64,000 bases of DNA from JAJAZB01 sp965249815 (GTDB lineage: Bacteria > Bacteroidota > Bacteroidia > Cytophagales > Spirosomataceae), in contig CBDFMV010000003.1 of the NCBI GenBank assembly GCA_965249815.1, positions 2,790,001 to 2,854,000 on the forward strand. The letters are read 5' to 3'. The notes below the pieces were generated by a model. It ran no database searches. It was not told the origin of the DNA and saw only the letters and a program-made list of their open reading frames with translations. A program made the translations under genes and the position numbers. Shown piece by piece: positions 8,160-17,306 of this stretch (position 1 is its first letter; each line of letters opens with the position of its first letter).

Positions 8160-10514
8160 ATGACGGCTTTCGCACTTCGCCCGACCCGGAATCTCCTGCT
8201 GACCCTCGGTTTTTTCCTGACCGCCACCAGCCTGCTTTTCGCTCAGACGACCCTCACCCTGACCGGCACCGTCCGGGAAGCGGGCAGTTGTCAGGCCCTG
8301 GTGGGCGTGAACGTGTACGCCGCCGCCCTCGGCAAAGGCACCACCACCGACGCCGATGGCCGCTTCGCCCTGACCGTCGCTTCGACCGACAGCCTGACGC
8401 TGACGTTCTCCTTCGTAGGCTACACGAACGTCACCAAACTTGTTTCGGCAAATTGCACCGCCCCGCTGGCCGTCGAACTGGCCGCCGGTGCGCTGCTCAA
8501 CGAAGTGGTGGTGCGCGGGGGCCAGGCGACCCAACCCGCCAGCGTCGGCCTCGACCGCCTCGCCCTTTCGGCCACGCAGTTGAACCAGGTTCCGGCCCTG
8601 CTTGGCGAAAAAGACGTGCTGAAAGTGATTCAACTGCTGCCCGGCGTGCAGAAAGGCACCGAAGGCACCGCCGGGGTGTACGTTCGCGGCGGTGGTCCCG
8701 ACCAAAACCTGATTCTCCTCGACGACGCCCCGGTTTACAACGCCAGCCACCTGTTCGGGTTTTTCTCGGTTTTCAACGGCGACGTGCTCAAGGGCGTCAG
8801 CCTGACCAAAGGCGGGTTTCCGGCCCAGTACGGCGGTCGCCTGTCGTCGGTGATTGACTTGACCACCAAAAACGGCAACGCCGACCGCGTAAAAGCCCAG
8901 GGCAGCGTCGGGCTGATTGCCTCGCGCCTCACGCTTGACGGTCCGCTGGGCCAGCGCGCCTCGTTCGTGGTGTCGGGCCGGTACAGCTACTACGGCCTGC
9001 TCACCCAGCAACTGGCCAAAAGCAGCCCCTCACAGGGCAATTCCAACCAGGCCAATTTCTACGACCTGAACGCTAAACTGAACGTCGACCTGGGCCAAAA
9101 CGACAAGCTTTCGCTGAGCGCCTACACCGGTCGCGACGTGTTCAACGGCAGCCGTTCGGCCACCGGGGCCACCCTCGAAGCGGGGCTGGGCTGGGGCAAC
9201 ACCACCGCCACGCTCCGCTGGAACCACGCCGTTTCGGAAAAAACTTCGGTTGCTACGGCGCTGATTTACAGCGGCTATCAACTGCGGGTGACCAATCAGG
9301 ACGCCGCCGTCGGCCAGGTGTACCAACTCGAATATGCCTCCCGCATCCAGGATTTGGCGCTCAAAACCGACTGGACCGTGGCCGCCAGCGCGCAGCACAC
9401 GCTCCGTTTCGGGGTGCAGAGCACCTACCACCGCTTCACGCCCAGCGCTGTGGTGAGCGCCGGGGCCAACCAGGTACTCGACAACGGCCAGACCCTCACC
9501 GCCCTCGAATCGGGCGCGTACGCCGAAGACCAGTTTAACCCCTCGGACCGCCTGCACCTCACCGGCGGCCTGCGCCTGAGCCACTACGTCCAGGGCCACA
9601 CTCAGCACCTGCGCCCCGAACCCCGCGCTTCGCTGGCCTACGACCTGCCCGCCGACTGGTCGGTGAAAGCTTCCTACGCCCGGATGAACCAGTACGTGCA
9701 CCTGCTCTCGAACACCGGCGTGGGCCTGCCCACCGACCTCTGGGTACCCACCACCGACCGCGTGAAACCCCAGCAATCGCAGCAGGTGGCCCTGGGTCTG
9801 GCGAAAGATTTTTCGCAGAAAAAAGGCCTCTCGCTCACCGTCGAAGGGTATTACAAAACGATGAACAACCTCATCAGCTACCGCGAAGGCACGAGTTTCC
9901 TGCTCCCCGCCAGCGCCGAAGCCAGCACTCAACCCCGCTGGGAAGACGACGTCACTTCGGGCCGGGGTTACAGCTACGGGGCTGAAGTGCTGCTCCAGCA
10001 GCGCACCGGGCGGTTTACGGGTTGGGTAGGCTACACGCTCTCGCTGACCAGGTGGCAGTTTGCTGAACTCAACAATGGCCAGCCCTTCTTTCCCCGCTAC
10101 GACCGCCGCCACGACATTTCGCTGGTGGGCAGCTACGAACTCACGCCCCGCATCCGGGTAGCGGGCACCTGGGTGTACGGCACCGGCCAGGCCCTGACCG
10201 TACCCGTGGCCCGCTACACCGCCACCACCGCCAACGGCACCACCAAAACCGTCCGGGATTACAGCGAGAAAAACGGCTTCCGCTCCGAACCCTACCACCG
10301 CCTCGACCTGAGCGTGCAATTTGTCAAACAAAAAAGTACTGGCCGCGAGCGCACCTGGGAAGTGAGCGTGTACAACGCCTACAACCGCCGCAACCCGTTT
10401 TTCTACGCGATGGAAGGCAAAACCGACGCCGCGACCAGCGCTTCCCGCACCGTCCTTTACCGCTACTCGCTCTTCTCGATGATTCCGACGCTGAGCTACT
10501 CCTTCAAACTCTAA
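8160..10514 (+). CDS. TonB-dependent outer-membrane receptor with carboxypeptidase-regulatory-like N-domain
   Basis: Energy-coupled outer-membrane import receptor, 784 residues; substrate unknown. A signal peptide (about 1-28, ending LLFAQ) is followed by a carboxypeptidase D regulatory-like domain (about 30-110; LTGTVREAG, TTTDADGRFALTV). The plug (about 125-235) contains LLGEKDVLKVIQLLPGV, GVYVRGGGPDQNLILLDDAPVYNA and GGFPAQYGGRLSSVIDL, as in FecA-like Bacteroidota receptors rather than long SusC proteins. The rest is barrel, ending SYSFKL. The next gene encodes a DUF4249 lipoprotein, the standard partner of this receptor type. Together they probably form an uptake pair; ferric chelates or other small ligands are possible. 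The ATG at 8160 gives the signal peptide directly. Confidence 0.93.
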   Translation: MTAFALRPTRNLLLTLGFFLTATSLLFAQTTLTLTGTVREAGSCQALVGVNVYAAALGKGTTTDADGRFALTVASTDSLTLTFSFVGYTNVTKLVSANCTAPLAVELAAGALLNEVVVRGGQATQPASVGLDRLALSATQLNQVPALLGEKDVLKVIQLLPGVQKGTEGTAGVYVRGGGPDQNLILLDDAPVYNASHLFGFFSVFNGDVLKGVSLTKGGFPAQYGGRLSSVIDLTTKNGNADRVKAQGSVGLIASRLTLDGPLGQRASFVVSGRYSYYGLLTQQLAKSSPSQGNSNQANFYDLNAKLNVDLGQNDKLSLSAYTGRDVFNGSRSATGATLEAGLGWGNTTATLRWNHAVSEKTSVATALIYSGYQLRVTNQDAAVGQVYQLEYASRIQDLALKTDWTVAASAQHTLRFGVQSTYHRFTPSAVVSAGANQVLDNGQTLTALESGAYAEDQFNPSDRLHLTGGLRLSHYVQGHTQHLRPEPRASLAYDLPADWSVKASYARMNQYVHLLSNTGVGLPTDLWVPTTDRVKPQQSQQVALGLAKDFSQKKGLSLTVEGYYKTMNNLISYREGTSFLLPASAEASTQPRWEDDVTSGRGYSYGAEVLLQQRTGRFTGWVGYTLSLTRWQFAELNNGQPFFPRYDRRHDISLVGSYELTPRIRVAGTWVYGTGQALTVPVARYTATTANGTTKTVRDYSEKNGFRSEPYHRLDLSVQFVKQKSTGRERTWEVSVYNAYNRRNPFFYAMEGKTDAATSASRTVLYRYSLFSMIPTLSYSFKL

Positions 10515-10549
10515 GTCTCTTTCTTTCAACACATTTCCTGTCAATCTCC

Positions 10550-11464
10550 ATGAAAGCCCTCGCTTTTGCAGCCCTTGCCATGTTCGCCCTCGTCGGTTGC
10601 CAACAGAGCCTCCGCGAAGAAGTAACCCCCCAAAGCCTGACCGAAGAAACCCAGAAACTGGTCGTGACCGGGTTCGTTTCCCCGCAGGACAGCGTGATTT
10701 CGGTGAAAGTGGTCCGCTCGCGCACCATCCTCGACGCCGGTACCGGCAGTAACGCCGTCGCCACGGCCAACGTCACCCTGGCCGGGCCGACCGGCACGGT
10801 GGGCCTGGCCTTCAACGCCAAACTTCAGACCTACCAGGTGGACGCCCGGAAATTCTCGATCGTGGCCGGGAAAACCTACACGCTCACCGTGCAAACCGCC
10901 GACGGCCAAGCGGTGAAAAGCACCTGCACCGTGCCCCAGGCCGTAACGCTGGGCCGCGTGCAACTCGATTCGACCGTGGCCGCCGACGGTCGCCGCCAGT
11001 ATTTTGCCCGCTACGACTGGCAGAACGGCACCGAAGGCACCGCTTTTTACCAAACCCAGGGCACGTTCAGCTTTGTGAAAAAATGCGCCACCTGCCGCGA
11101 AGAAGCCACGGTGGCGCAGAAAGTGGAAAGCACGCCTGTTTCCTTTGGGGCCACGACCCAACTCAGCGGCTGGGTTGCCGACGAAAACCACGCCGCCGAC
11201 GCGCTGTCGGCCAAAGGTACCCTCGCCCTGACCGACCCGAAGGCCGGTTTCCAGAGCAGCTACGCCCGCGCCACGGTGCGGGCCACGCTGCTGCACGTCG
11301 AGGAAAGTTACTTCCGCTACCACCAGGCCGTCGAGCGGGCCACGGCGCAGCAGGCCAACCCGTTCAGTGAACCCGTGCTGATTCCGAGCAACATCCAGGG
11401 CGGGCTGGGTTGTTTCGCCGCCAGCAACAAAGCCGTGGTGACGGTGGAATTGAAGAAGAAATAG
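10550..11464 (+). CDS. DUF4249 lipoprotein, partner of TonB receptor
   Basis: Predicted outer-membrane lipoprotein, 304 residues. The N-terminus MKALAFAALAMFALVGC carries a lipobox with C17 as the acylated residue. The body is beta-rich with the DUF4249 opening LVVTGFVSPQDSVISVKV and a paired-cysteine motif KKCATC near residue 185. It starts 35 bases after the TonB receptor on the same strand, so the two form an operon. DUF4249 proteins are taken to be the surface lid or ligand-binding partner of such receptors; the exact ligand is unknown. Confidence 0.9.
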   Translation: MKALAFAALAMFALVGCQQSLREEVTPQSLTEETQKLVVTGFVSPQDSVISVKVVRSRTILDAGTGSNAVATANVTLAGPTGTVGLAFNAKLQTYQVDARKFSIVAGKTYTLTVQTADGQAVKSTCTVPQAVTLGRVQLDSTVAADGRRQYFARYDWQNGTEGTAFYQTQGTFSFVKKCATCREEATVAQKVESTPVSFGATTQLSGWVADENHAADALSAKGTLALTDPKAGFQSSYARATVRATLLHVEESYFRYHQAVERATAQQANPFSEPVLIPSNIQGGLGCFAASNKAVVTVELKKK

Positions 11465-11572
11465 ACGTTTCAAAGGGCGGTGGTTGCCTCCCCCACGTCA
11501 CCTGCAATTCGGCCAGGGCGCAGGCAAGCGGAACGCCGCCCGGCACCGCCCCTACAATGTTAATCCCGACAG

Positions 11573-11602
11573 AACCCGGCCCAACACGCCGGGTTTTTCG
11601 TT
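11573..11602 (+). terminator. Terminator after the receptor-DUF4249 operon
   Basis: The stem AACCCGGC (11573-11580) pairs with GCCGGGTT and is followed by TTTTTC. It lies 110 bases after the DUF4249 stop and just before the next gene. Confidence 0.7.
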
Positions 11603-11632
11603 ACTTTTCCGCCGAACTTCTTCTAAACCTCC

Positions 11633-12670
11633 ATGACCCGTTTCTTCCGGTTCTTTTTCGTCGCGCTGTTGGCCACCGTTCCGGCCCTGGCTCAGCAACC
11701 CCTCGCCCCGCAAATGCGCCAGGCGGCGCAGGCCTTTTTGAAAAGCCTCACCGACGAGCAGCGTAAAACGGCCACGTTTGCCTTCACCGACGAGGAACGC
11801 TTCAACTGGCACTTCGTGCCTCGCGAACGCAAGGGACTGACGTTCAACCAAATGACCGAACCCCAGCGGAAAACCGCGCTGGCGCTGCTGCACACGGCCC
11901 TCAGCGACCAGGGCTACGGCGAGGCCGCGGCCATTTTCGATTTGGAAAACGTGCTGCGCGTGGTGGAAAACCGCCCGCCCAACGACACCCGCCGCGACCC
12001 CGGTAATTACGCCTTCAGTGTGTTTGGCGAACCGACCGAAGCCGGGCCGTGGGGCTGGCGGGTGGAAGGCCACCATTTGTCCCTGAATTTTTCGTCGCTC
12101 ACCAACCGGATTGTGGCCGTCACACCCACGTTTTTCGGCAGCAACCCCGGCATCGTGCGCGCCGAGGTGCCGCAGAAAGGCAAAGAAGTGCTGAAACGCG
12201 AAGCCGAACTGGGCTACGCGCTGGTCAATTCACTCAGCGACGACCAGTTGAAAAAAGCGACCCTGAGCGACGTCGCGCCCGGCGACATCGTCACCTACAA
12301 CAAGCGCAAAGCCCTGCTCGAAAAACAGGAAGGCATCGCCTTTGGTGACCTGGGCCGCGACCAGCAGCAGGCGTTTCTCCGGCTGCTCGACGCGTACCTC
12401 CAGCGCTACCACCTGACGCTGGCCAACCAGCAGATGGACAAGCTGAAACAGGCCGGGCTGGACAAGCTCACCTTCGCCTGGGCGGGCGACCGCCAGCCGG
12501 GCCTCGGGCCGGGCAAAGGACAGTACTACCGGATTCACGGCCCGACGATCCTCATCGAGTACGACAACACGCAGAACGAGGCCAACCACGTTCACACCGT
12601 CGTGCGCGATTTGACCAACGACTTCGGCGACGACGTGCTGGCCGAGCACTACCGGCAGCAGCACAAATAA
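11633..12670 (+). CDS. DUF3500 family secreted protein
   Basis: Secreted protein of unknown biochemical function, 345 residues. A signal peptide (MTRFFRFFFVALLATVPALAQ) precedes the DUF3500 fold: FAFTDEERFNWHFVPRERKGL, GEPTEAGPWGWRVEGHHLSLNF and, near the end, GPTILIEYDNTQNEANHVHTVVRD. The conserved GW-x-x-x-GHHLSLN and NHVHTV histidines could bind metal or a cofactor, but no activity is established that I know of. It starts nine bases before a PorP/SprF gene begins (10-base gap), suggesting co-transcription, although a functional link to T9SS is unproven. Confidence 0.88.
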   Translation: MTRFFRFFFVALLATVPALAQQPLAPQMRQAAQAFLKSLTDEQRKTATFAFTDEERFNWHFVPRERKGLTFNQMTEPQRKTALALLHTALSDQGYGEAAAIFDLENVLRVVENRPPNDTRRDPGNYAFSVFGEPTEAGPWGWRVEGHHLSLNFSSLTNRIVAVTPTFFGSNPGIVRAEVPQKGKEVLKREAELGYALVNSLSDDQLKKATLSDVAPGDIVTYNKRKALLEKQEGIAFGDLGRDQQQAFLRLLDAYLQRYHLTLANQQMDKLKQAGLDKLTFAWAGDRQPGLGPGKGQYYRIHGPTILIEYDNTQNEANHVHTVVRDLTNDFGDDVLAEHYRQQHK

Positions 12671-12679
12671 TTCATCGGC

Positions 12680-13618
12680 ATGACGTTCAAAAACACGCGC
12701 CTGCTTCTGGTTTTTGCCCACTGCCTGCTGCTGACGGCCCCCTCCGCCCTGGCCCAGGAAGCCCTCAACCGCTCGTACCCGTTCAACCCGCTGGCCGTCA
12801 ACCCGGCCTACGCGGGCAGCCGTGAGGTCACGAGCTTGTCGCTGATCCTGCGGCGGCGGTCGCTGGTGTTGCAGAACACGTACACGTCCCAGCTTTTTTC
12901 GATGGATTTTCCCGTCGCTCAGGGGCGAGGCGGGGGTGGCATTCAGATTTTCAACGACGCCTACAACCCGGCGGGTACCCTCGGCGTGTACGCCAGCGGC
13001 GCCTACCGGATTCCGCTGGAAAGCGTGGGCGGTACGCTTTCGCTCGGCGCGCAGGTGGGTTTCACGCAGACGGTGGCCCCCAACAACATCCTCGGCAACA
13101 ACCAGTACCCGTTCACGCTCGGGCTGGGGGCGTTTTTCCGCACCGAGCGGCTGTACGTGGGCCTCGCCCAGCAAAACCTCGCGGGCCGCACCGACTCCTA
13201 CGGCACGCCGCTCCGCCCGCTGTTCCTGACGGCGGGCTACCTTTTCGACCTTTCTGAAGACGTAAAACTCCGCCTCGGCACGTTGCTGCGCGGGCAGCGC
13301 GAATCGCTGGCCACGAGCGGGTTCAAACTGGCCGTGGACGTGAACGGCACGCTCTGGTACCGCAACATCGGTGTGGGGCTGTGGTACCAGGGCACCGGCT
13401 CGGAAGTCAACGCCGACAACGCGTTGCTCGGTACGCTCGAAGCCCAGGCGGGCGACCGGCTGCGATTCGGCATCGGCTACGACTTCATCGCGGGCCGCAA
13501 CCGCTACCAGACCACGCCCCTCGGCAGCGCCGCCGGAGCCGCCTCCATTTTTCAGCTTTTACTCCGCTACGAGTTCGACAACGGGAGCGGGAAGGTGGGG
13601 AAGATGCGGTATTTTTGA
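12680..13618 (+). CDS. PorP/SprF-family type IX secretion protein, second copy
   Basis: Outer-membrane barrel, 312 residues, with signal peptide ending SALAQ and the family motif FNPLAVNPAYAGSREVTSLSLILRRR directly after it. The barrel ends KMRYF with the terminal aromatic. It is clearly divergent from the copy at 3317, keeping the N-terminal signature but little else, so the two likely serve different cargo. It starts ten bases after the DUF3500 stop. It converges on the restriction-modification island, with only 12 bases between the two stop codons. Confidence 0.92.
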   Translation: MTFKNTRLLLVFAHCLLLTAPSALAQEALNRSYPFNPLAVNPAYAGSREVTSLSLILRRRSLVLQNTYTSQLFSMDFPVAQGRGGGGIQIFNDAYNPAGTLGVYASGAYRIPLESVGGTLSLGAQVGFTQTVAPNNILGNNQYPFTLGLGAFFRTERLYVGLAQQNLAGRTDSYGTPLRPLFLTAGYLFDLSEDVKLRLGTLLRGQRESLATSGFKLAVDVNGTLWYRNIGVGLWYQGTGSEVNADNALLGTLEAQAGDRLRFGIGYDFIAGRNRYQTTPLGSAAGAASIFQLLLRYEFDNGSGKVGKMRYF

Positions 13619-13630
13619 GGGGAATGAGAT

Positions 13631-15382
13631 TTACGCGAAGAGCGACAATTGCTGCGAAGGAATTGCGTCTTCTGCTTGATCGACGTAGTTCGTCCAATCT
13701 TCTATGGTTATACCTAAAGGTTGAGCCTTTGCCTCAATTTCCCTGAATTCAATTTGTTGGTTAATGGCGCGGAGGTCGAGACGCATTAACAAATCCTTGG
13801 TGTAAGGCCGCTTGGCATCGGGAAATGCCAATGCTGCCAGCAGCCGTTGCGTTAAAACGTGGTTCAATGTTAACCATGTGCAAACAGCCTCGGTGCGGTT
13901 ATCAAACCCCAGGAAATAGCACGTATCGTCCAGCATTGTAGGTTTACCCTTTACCGGTAAAACCAGCGCGAAGTTGGCAATTTTGTACAATCCAGAAATC
14001 GCAACCTTAAATGGTTTGAATGAATAATCGCCGATTCCAAAAATCGAAAAAGCAGGTTTGCCCCGGTAAATGCTCGATTTCCGTGCAGCAAAAAGGCGTT
14101 CGTGTTTTTTGAGATACTGAAAGGTGCTGGGAAACTCATCCTGAATGTAACGCGTGTCCTGCCCAACTTTCCGCTGGGGCACCAGTACCATCTTGCGAAT
14201 TACCTTAATCACTTCCTGTTTCAAATCCGAACTCTTCAAAAGGCCAAATAGTAAATCTGGCTCCAGAGTTACGGTTTCGCCCAACGTGTTTGTATAGCCG
14301 TTGTCCTGCGCTTCCAATTCCATAACCGACGAACAGTCGTGTTTAATGCCTTGTCTCCACTCGAAAGGACAGAGGCCATCAAATTCCTGCAAAGCTTGAT
14401 ACGTATCGGTTTGGGCTACGAATTTATCACCCACCCAGCCAAATGTATTCAATTTAACGTGCGGACACTCAAGGTCGAATTCCTCACAAGCTACTGCGGT
14501 AGTCTTACTCAGTTGACCAACAAGTAAGGCCGCTTCAACGGCGGCACCAAACTCTTTTTTGGCATCAATTCGGTACGATTTAGCCCTGCCAAATAGCCGG
14601 GGGTGTTTTCGCATTCCGTAAATGAGGTTACGAATTACCGCGCTTTTCACCAACAATGCCAAGTCACCGTGCCAGTTTTTGAAAGCGTCGAACAGCATCA
14701 GGGTAATGTATTCGCCCAAATCAAAATTGCCCTTGCCCGTCAGCGCGTCGAGACCCGCGGCCTGCTTAAAATTTGATTTAGGTGGCAGGTTGGCGGAATT
14801 CAGACTCCCGAGTTGCGCGCTCGTGACCCAGGGTGGGTTGCCAAGAATCAGGAGTTTTTCCTCCGCTTGTTGGGGTTGAATGCTTTGAAAAGGGAAAGAG
14901 AAGACGTCATCATGAGCGATGGAAATTACCGGTTTGCACGCATCAGGGTTCTCCAGAAAATGATGGAGGATGCGAAACTTTGCTTCCCAGACGTAGGGCC
15001 GGTAAATCTCGACGCCGTAAACCCTGCGGACGTTGGGAAAACAAGTCAGGGATGCGAGCAAAAATGCCCCTTTTCCGCAAGTGGGTTCGACGATTACGTC
15101 CGGCTGGATGCCTTGTTCCGCCAGCAGATCAACAGCACGGCGTGCCAGCGATTCGTTCGTTTGGAAATCGCCGTACTCGGTGCGGTCTTCTTCCACCAAC
15201 GAAGTCGTCAGAATTAGTTTTTCCTGCGTTTGTTGAAATTCTTCGGCTGAGTTAAACCAATCCACGACACCACAAACGGCTTGGAGTTTTTGGTTGGCCG
15301 TGCGGTAATTATGTTGCTGAGGCAAGGTAGCCGCCAGAAAATCCGCCACCAGAAGCGAAATAGGAGCGTCAAAGAGTTTCAT
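13631..15382 (-). CDS. Type II DNA adenine methyltransferase of a restriction-modification system
   Basis: Predicted N6-adenine DNA methyltransferase, 583 residues, protecting the host from the neighbouring nuclease. SAM-binding motif I is VIVEPTCGKGAF (about 96-107) and the catalytic motif IV is GNPPWV with N182-P-P-W. The segment after NPPW (SAQLGSLNSANLPPKSNFK, DALTGKGNFDLGEY) is characteristic of one family of large type II methylases that also carry their own target-recognition C-terminal half (about 330-583). The recognition site cannot be read. Codon use and base composition are visibly AT-richer than in flanking genes, pointing to horizontal acquisition. Its start overlaps, by 14 bases, an open frame continuing from the upstream nuclease gene. 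Confidence 0.92.
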   Translation of the reverse strand: MKLFDAPISLLVADFLAATLPQQHNYRTANQKLQAVCGVVDWFNSAEEFQQTQEKLILTTSLVEEDRTEYGDFQTNESLARRAVDLLAEQGIQPDVIVEPTCGKGAFLLASLTCFPNVRRVYGVEIYRPYVWEAKFRILHHFLENPDACKPVISIAHDDVFSFPFQSIQPQQAEEKLLILGNPPWVTSAQLGSLNSANLPPKSNFKQAAGLDALTGKGNFDLGEYITLMLFDAFKNWHGDLALLVKSAVIRNLIYGMRKHPRLFGRAKSYRIDAKKEFGAAVEAALLVGQLSKTTAVACEEFDLECPHVKLNTFGWVGDKFVAQTDTYQALQEFDGLCPFEWRQGIKHDCSSVMELEAQDNGYTNTLGETVTLEPDLLFGLLKSSDLKQEVIKVIRKMVLVPQRKVGQDTRYIQDEFPSTFQYLKKHERLFAARKSSIYRGKPAFSIFGIGDYSFKPFKVAISGLYKIANFALVLPVKGKPTMLDDTCYFLGFDNRTEAVCTWLTLNHVLTQRLLAALAFPDAKRPYTKDLLMRLDLRAINQQIEFREIEAKAQPLGITIEDWTNYVDQAEDAIPSQQLSLFA

Positions 15383-15488
15383 GGCGGCGTTGAACGATAG
15401 GAATGATGCCTTCGATAGGTTGTTTCAATTCCACAATTCTTTGGTACTGCAACCGCCATTGCAACGCATTCGAGATGGTCAAATAGCC

Positions 15489-16049
15489 TTATTCTGGTGG
15501 ATTTTGAAGGATTTGCTCCGCAATGAGATTCAACATAATGTCGTCAGCAGGAATGTTCTTATCCATGAGAAAGGCAACGATGTCTTCTACATTTGCTCCG
15601 TCTTCCAGCATCTGACGAAGTCGGTAAGTTGTCGTATAATCAGCGGTACGCTCTTTAGAAATGAACGCGCAACTCACAAAGCGCAGAAGCGAAGTTTTGG
15701 TAACTGGATCGTCTGTTTTATCGTAAACAAATACCAAAAGGTTGTAGCCCAAGCCGAAAATTTTCTGCCGTGCATCCTTGAAGGGGCACGACGATTGGGG
15801 TTGGCGAATGGAAGTAACTTTGATATCAGTCTGGATATGAGGGTCAGGCAAATCGACACCGTTGGCCGACGAGCCGATGGCTAATGCATAGTTTTCGGCC
15901 AGATGTTGTTTGAACGCCTGCTCGACCAACGTGCCAACGGCTTTGCCGTCAGTCACTCCGTACAAAGTTGGTTGCGGGGTCTCCGAAATAAATTGGCAAA
16001 ACGAATAGGCGTGGGCAATCAGACTTTCAAGAGTCAGCGTAGGTTTCAT
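15489..16049 (-). CDS. PD-(D/E)xK restriction endonuclease, apparently shortened by an in-frame stop
   Basis: Predicted type II restriction endonuclease, 186 residues as annotated. Likely catalytic residues are E43 (GTLVEQAF), D66 (GVDLPDP) and D75-I-K77 (TDIKVTS), the PD-(D/E)xK arrangement. Following text QPQSSCPFKDARQKIFGLGYNLLVFVYDKTDD is typical of the nuclease paired with this methylase family. It ends NPPE-TAA at 15489, yet the same frame then stays open for 39 codons with protein-like content (for example ALQWRLQYQRIVELKQ) and closes at 15369-15371, 14 bases inside the methylase gene. That tight overlap is what an intact R-M operon would show, so the TAA may be a nonsense mutation or a sequence error. 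Low GC like its partner. Confidence 0.82.
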   Translation of the reverse strand: MKPTLTLESLIAHAYSFCQFISETPQPTLYGVTDGKAVGTLVEQAFKQHLAENYALAIGSSANGVDLPDPHIQTDIKVTSIRQPQSSCPFKDARQKIFGLGYNLLVFVYDKTDDPVTKTSLLRFVSCAFISKERTADYTTTYRLRQMLEDGANVEDIVAFLMDKNIPADDIMLNLIAEQILQNPPE

Positions 16050-16110
16050 GCCAACGAAGATAGGCTGGGAAGGAGAAAATTTTACCGGACGTCTGTTCGC
16101 CTGAAACGAT

Positions 16111-16512
16111 TCACCGCTTCATCACCCGCCCCGCCACCCACGGAAACAGCCCGCCCACCAGCCCGATGACCGCGCCGAACACCGGCCCCAGCAGTAGAAT
16201 CATCACCAGCGGGCTGGCGAAGTGGAAGTTGACCAGTTGCTCGTGCTGCTGAATCATTTCGGGGTTGTGTTGAAGGTACGTCTGGTACAACCCGGCGTGA
16301 ATCAGCCCGAACCACACGCCGTTGAGCACGTTGACCCAGAAACCGTGCAGGAAGTGGTTTTTTGCTACGCTTCGGGCAATGACCACGGCGTAAATCAGGA
16401 AAATACCCAGCCACAACCACGGTTCGGCTTTCGGCGAAAGCAGGCCGAACACGCCCGCAAGGGCCATCGCCGCGCCGAAGAGCGACAGGCCAAAAATCAG
16501 TTTCCAGTTCAT
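16111..16512 (-). CDS. Small polytopic membrane protein, unknown function
   Basis: Integral membrane protein of 133 residues. Four hydrophobic segments are visible: about 5-25 (LIFGLSLFGAAMALAGVF), 31-48, 58-78 and 103-127 (LVMILLLGPVFGAVIGLVGG). The ATG at 16512 was chosen because the sequence upstream in frame is arginine- and histidine-rich and unlike protein. It lies 11 bases downstream of the SDR gene on the same strand, so the two are probably one transcript. I do not recognise the family; DUF4199-like small membrane proteins of Bacteroidota look similar in size. No catalytic motif is evident. Confidence 0.78.
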   Translation of the reverse strand: MNWKLIFGLSLFGAAMALAGVFGLLSPKAEPWLWLGIFLIYAVVIARSVAKNHFLHGFWVNVLNGVWFGLIHAGLYQTYLQHNPEMIQQHEQLVNFHFASPLVMILLLGPVFGAVIGLVGGLFPWVAGRVMKR

Positions 16513-16523
16513 GGTTTTTGGGG

Positions 16524-17306
16524 TTAAGGTCGGTTGAAATCGTTGCCGAATACGGTCATGCCGCCGTCCACGGCGATGATTTGGCCCGTCACGTAGCTGG
16601 CTGCCGGTGAGCACAGAAACGCGATGACGCCCGCCACTTCCGGCGGCTCGCCGGTGCGGCCCAGCGGCGTGCGGCTCAGGATGCGCGCCCGGCTTTGGGG
16701 GTTGTCGAGGACGGGGCTGGCCAGGGGCGTGTAAATGTACCACGGGGCCACGGCGTTCACGCGGATGCCGTCCGCTGCCCACTCCACGGCGAGGTTTTTG
16801 GTCAGTTGGTTCATGGCCGCCTTGCTCATGCCGTAGGGCGACCCACTGCCGACGTGCGTCAGCCCCGCCACCGACGAAACGTGGACGATGCTGGCCTTCC
16901 CCGACGCTTTCAGCAGCGGGTACGCCGCCTGGCACAACTCAAAAACCGAGCGCAGGTTGGTGTCGAACACGCGGTCGTACTCGTCGGTGGTGTAGTCGGT
17001 GGTGGCTTTGCGGATGTTGGTGCCCGCGTTGTTGACCACGATGTCGAGCGCCCCCCAGCGCTCGCGCACGGCGGCCACGATGCGCGCCGCTTCGCCGGGA
17101 AGGCTCAAATCGGCGGCAAGGCCCTCCACCTCGTGGCCCTGCTGGCGGTAGACGGTGAGTTGGGCCTGGAGCAACGCGTTGTCGCGGGCAACAAGAAACA
17201 CCGACGCGCCGAGTTGGAGAAAAAGCTGCACGGTGGCCTCGCCGATGCCTTTGGTGCCGCCCGTGACGAGGGCTTTTTGCCCGGTGAGGTGGAAAGGGGT
17301 GGTCAT
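16524..17306 (-). CDS. Short-chain dehydrogenase/reductase (tropinone reductase-like)
   Basis: Cytosolic NAD(P)H-dependent oxidoreductase, 260 residues, normal SDR length. The cofactor motif TGGTKGIGE is at 15-23, NNAG near residue 92, and the catalytic triad is SSVAG serine, YGMSKAA tyrosine and lysine (about 143, 156, 160). The C-terminus VTGQIIAVDGGMTVFG is typical of classical SDRs. K after the second glycine of the motif and R in the next strand (LVARDNA) suggest NADPH preference. The substrate is unknown; tropinone-reductase-like annotation only reflects sequence type. It is followed by a small membrane protein gene on the same strand. Confidence 0.92.
   Translation of the reverse strand: MTTPFHLTGQKALVTGGTKGIGEATVQLFLQLGASVFLVARDNALLQAQLTVYRQQGHEVEGLAADLSLPGEAARIVAAVRERWGALDIVVNNAGTNIRKATTDYTTDEYDRVFDTNLRSVFELCQAAYPLLKASGKASIVHVSSVAGLTHVGSGSPYGMSKAAMNQLTKNLAVEWAADGIRVNAVAPWYIYTPLASPVLDNPQSRARILSRTPLGRTGEPPEVAGVIAFLCSPAASYVTGQIIAVDGGMTVFGNDFNRP

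Noticed and set aside
9030..10544. A 504-codon leftward open frame opposite the TonB receptor
   Set aside because: It mirrors the receptor codons, has no domain and no start context; GC-rich antisense frames are often open.
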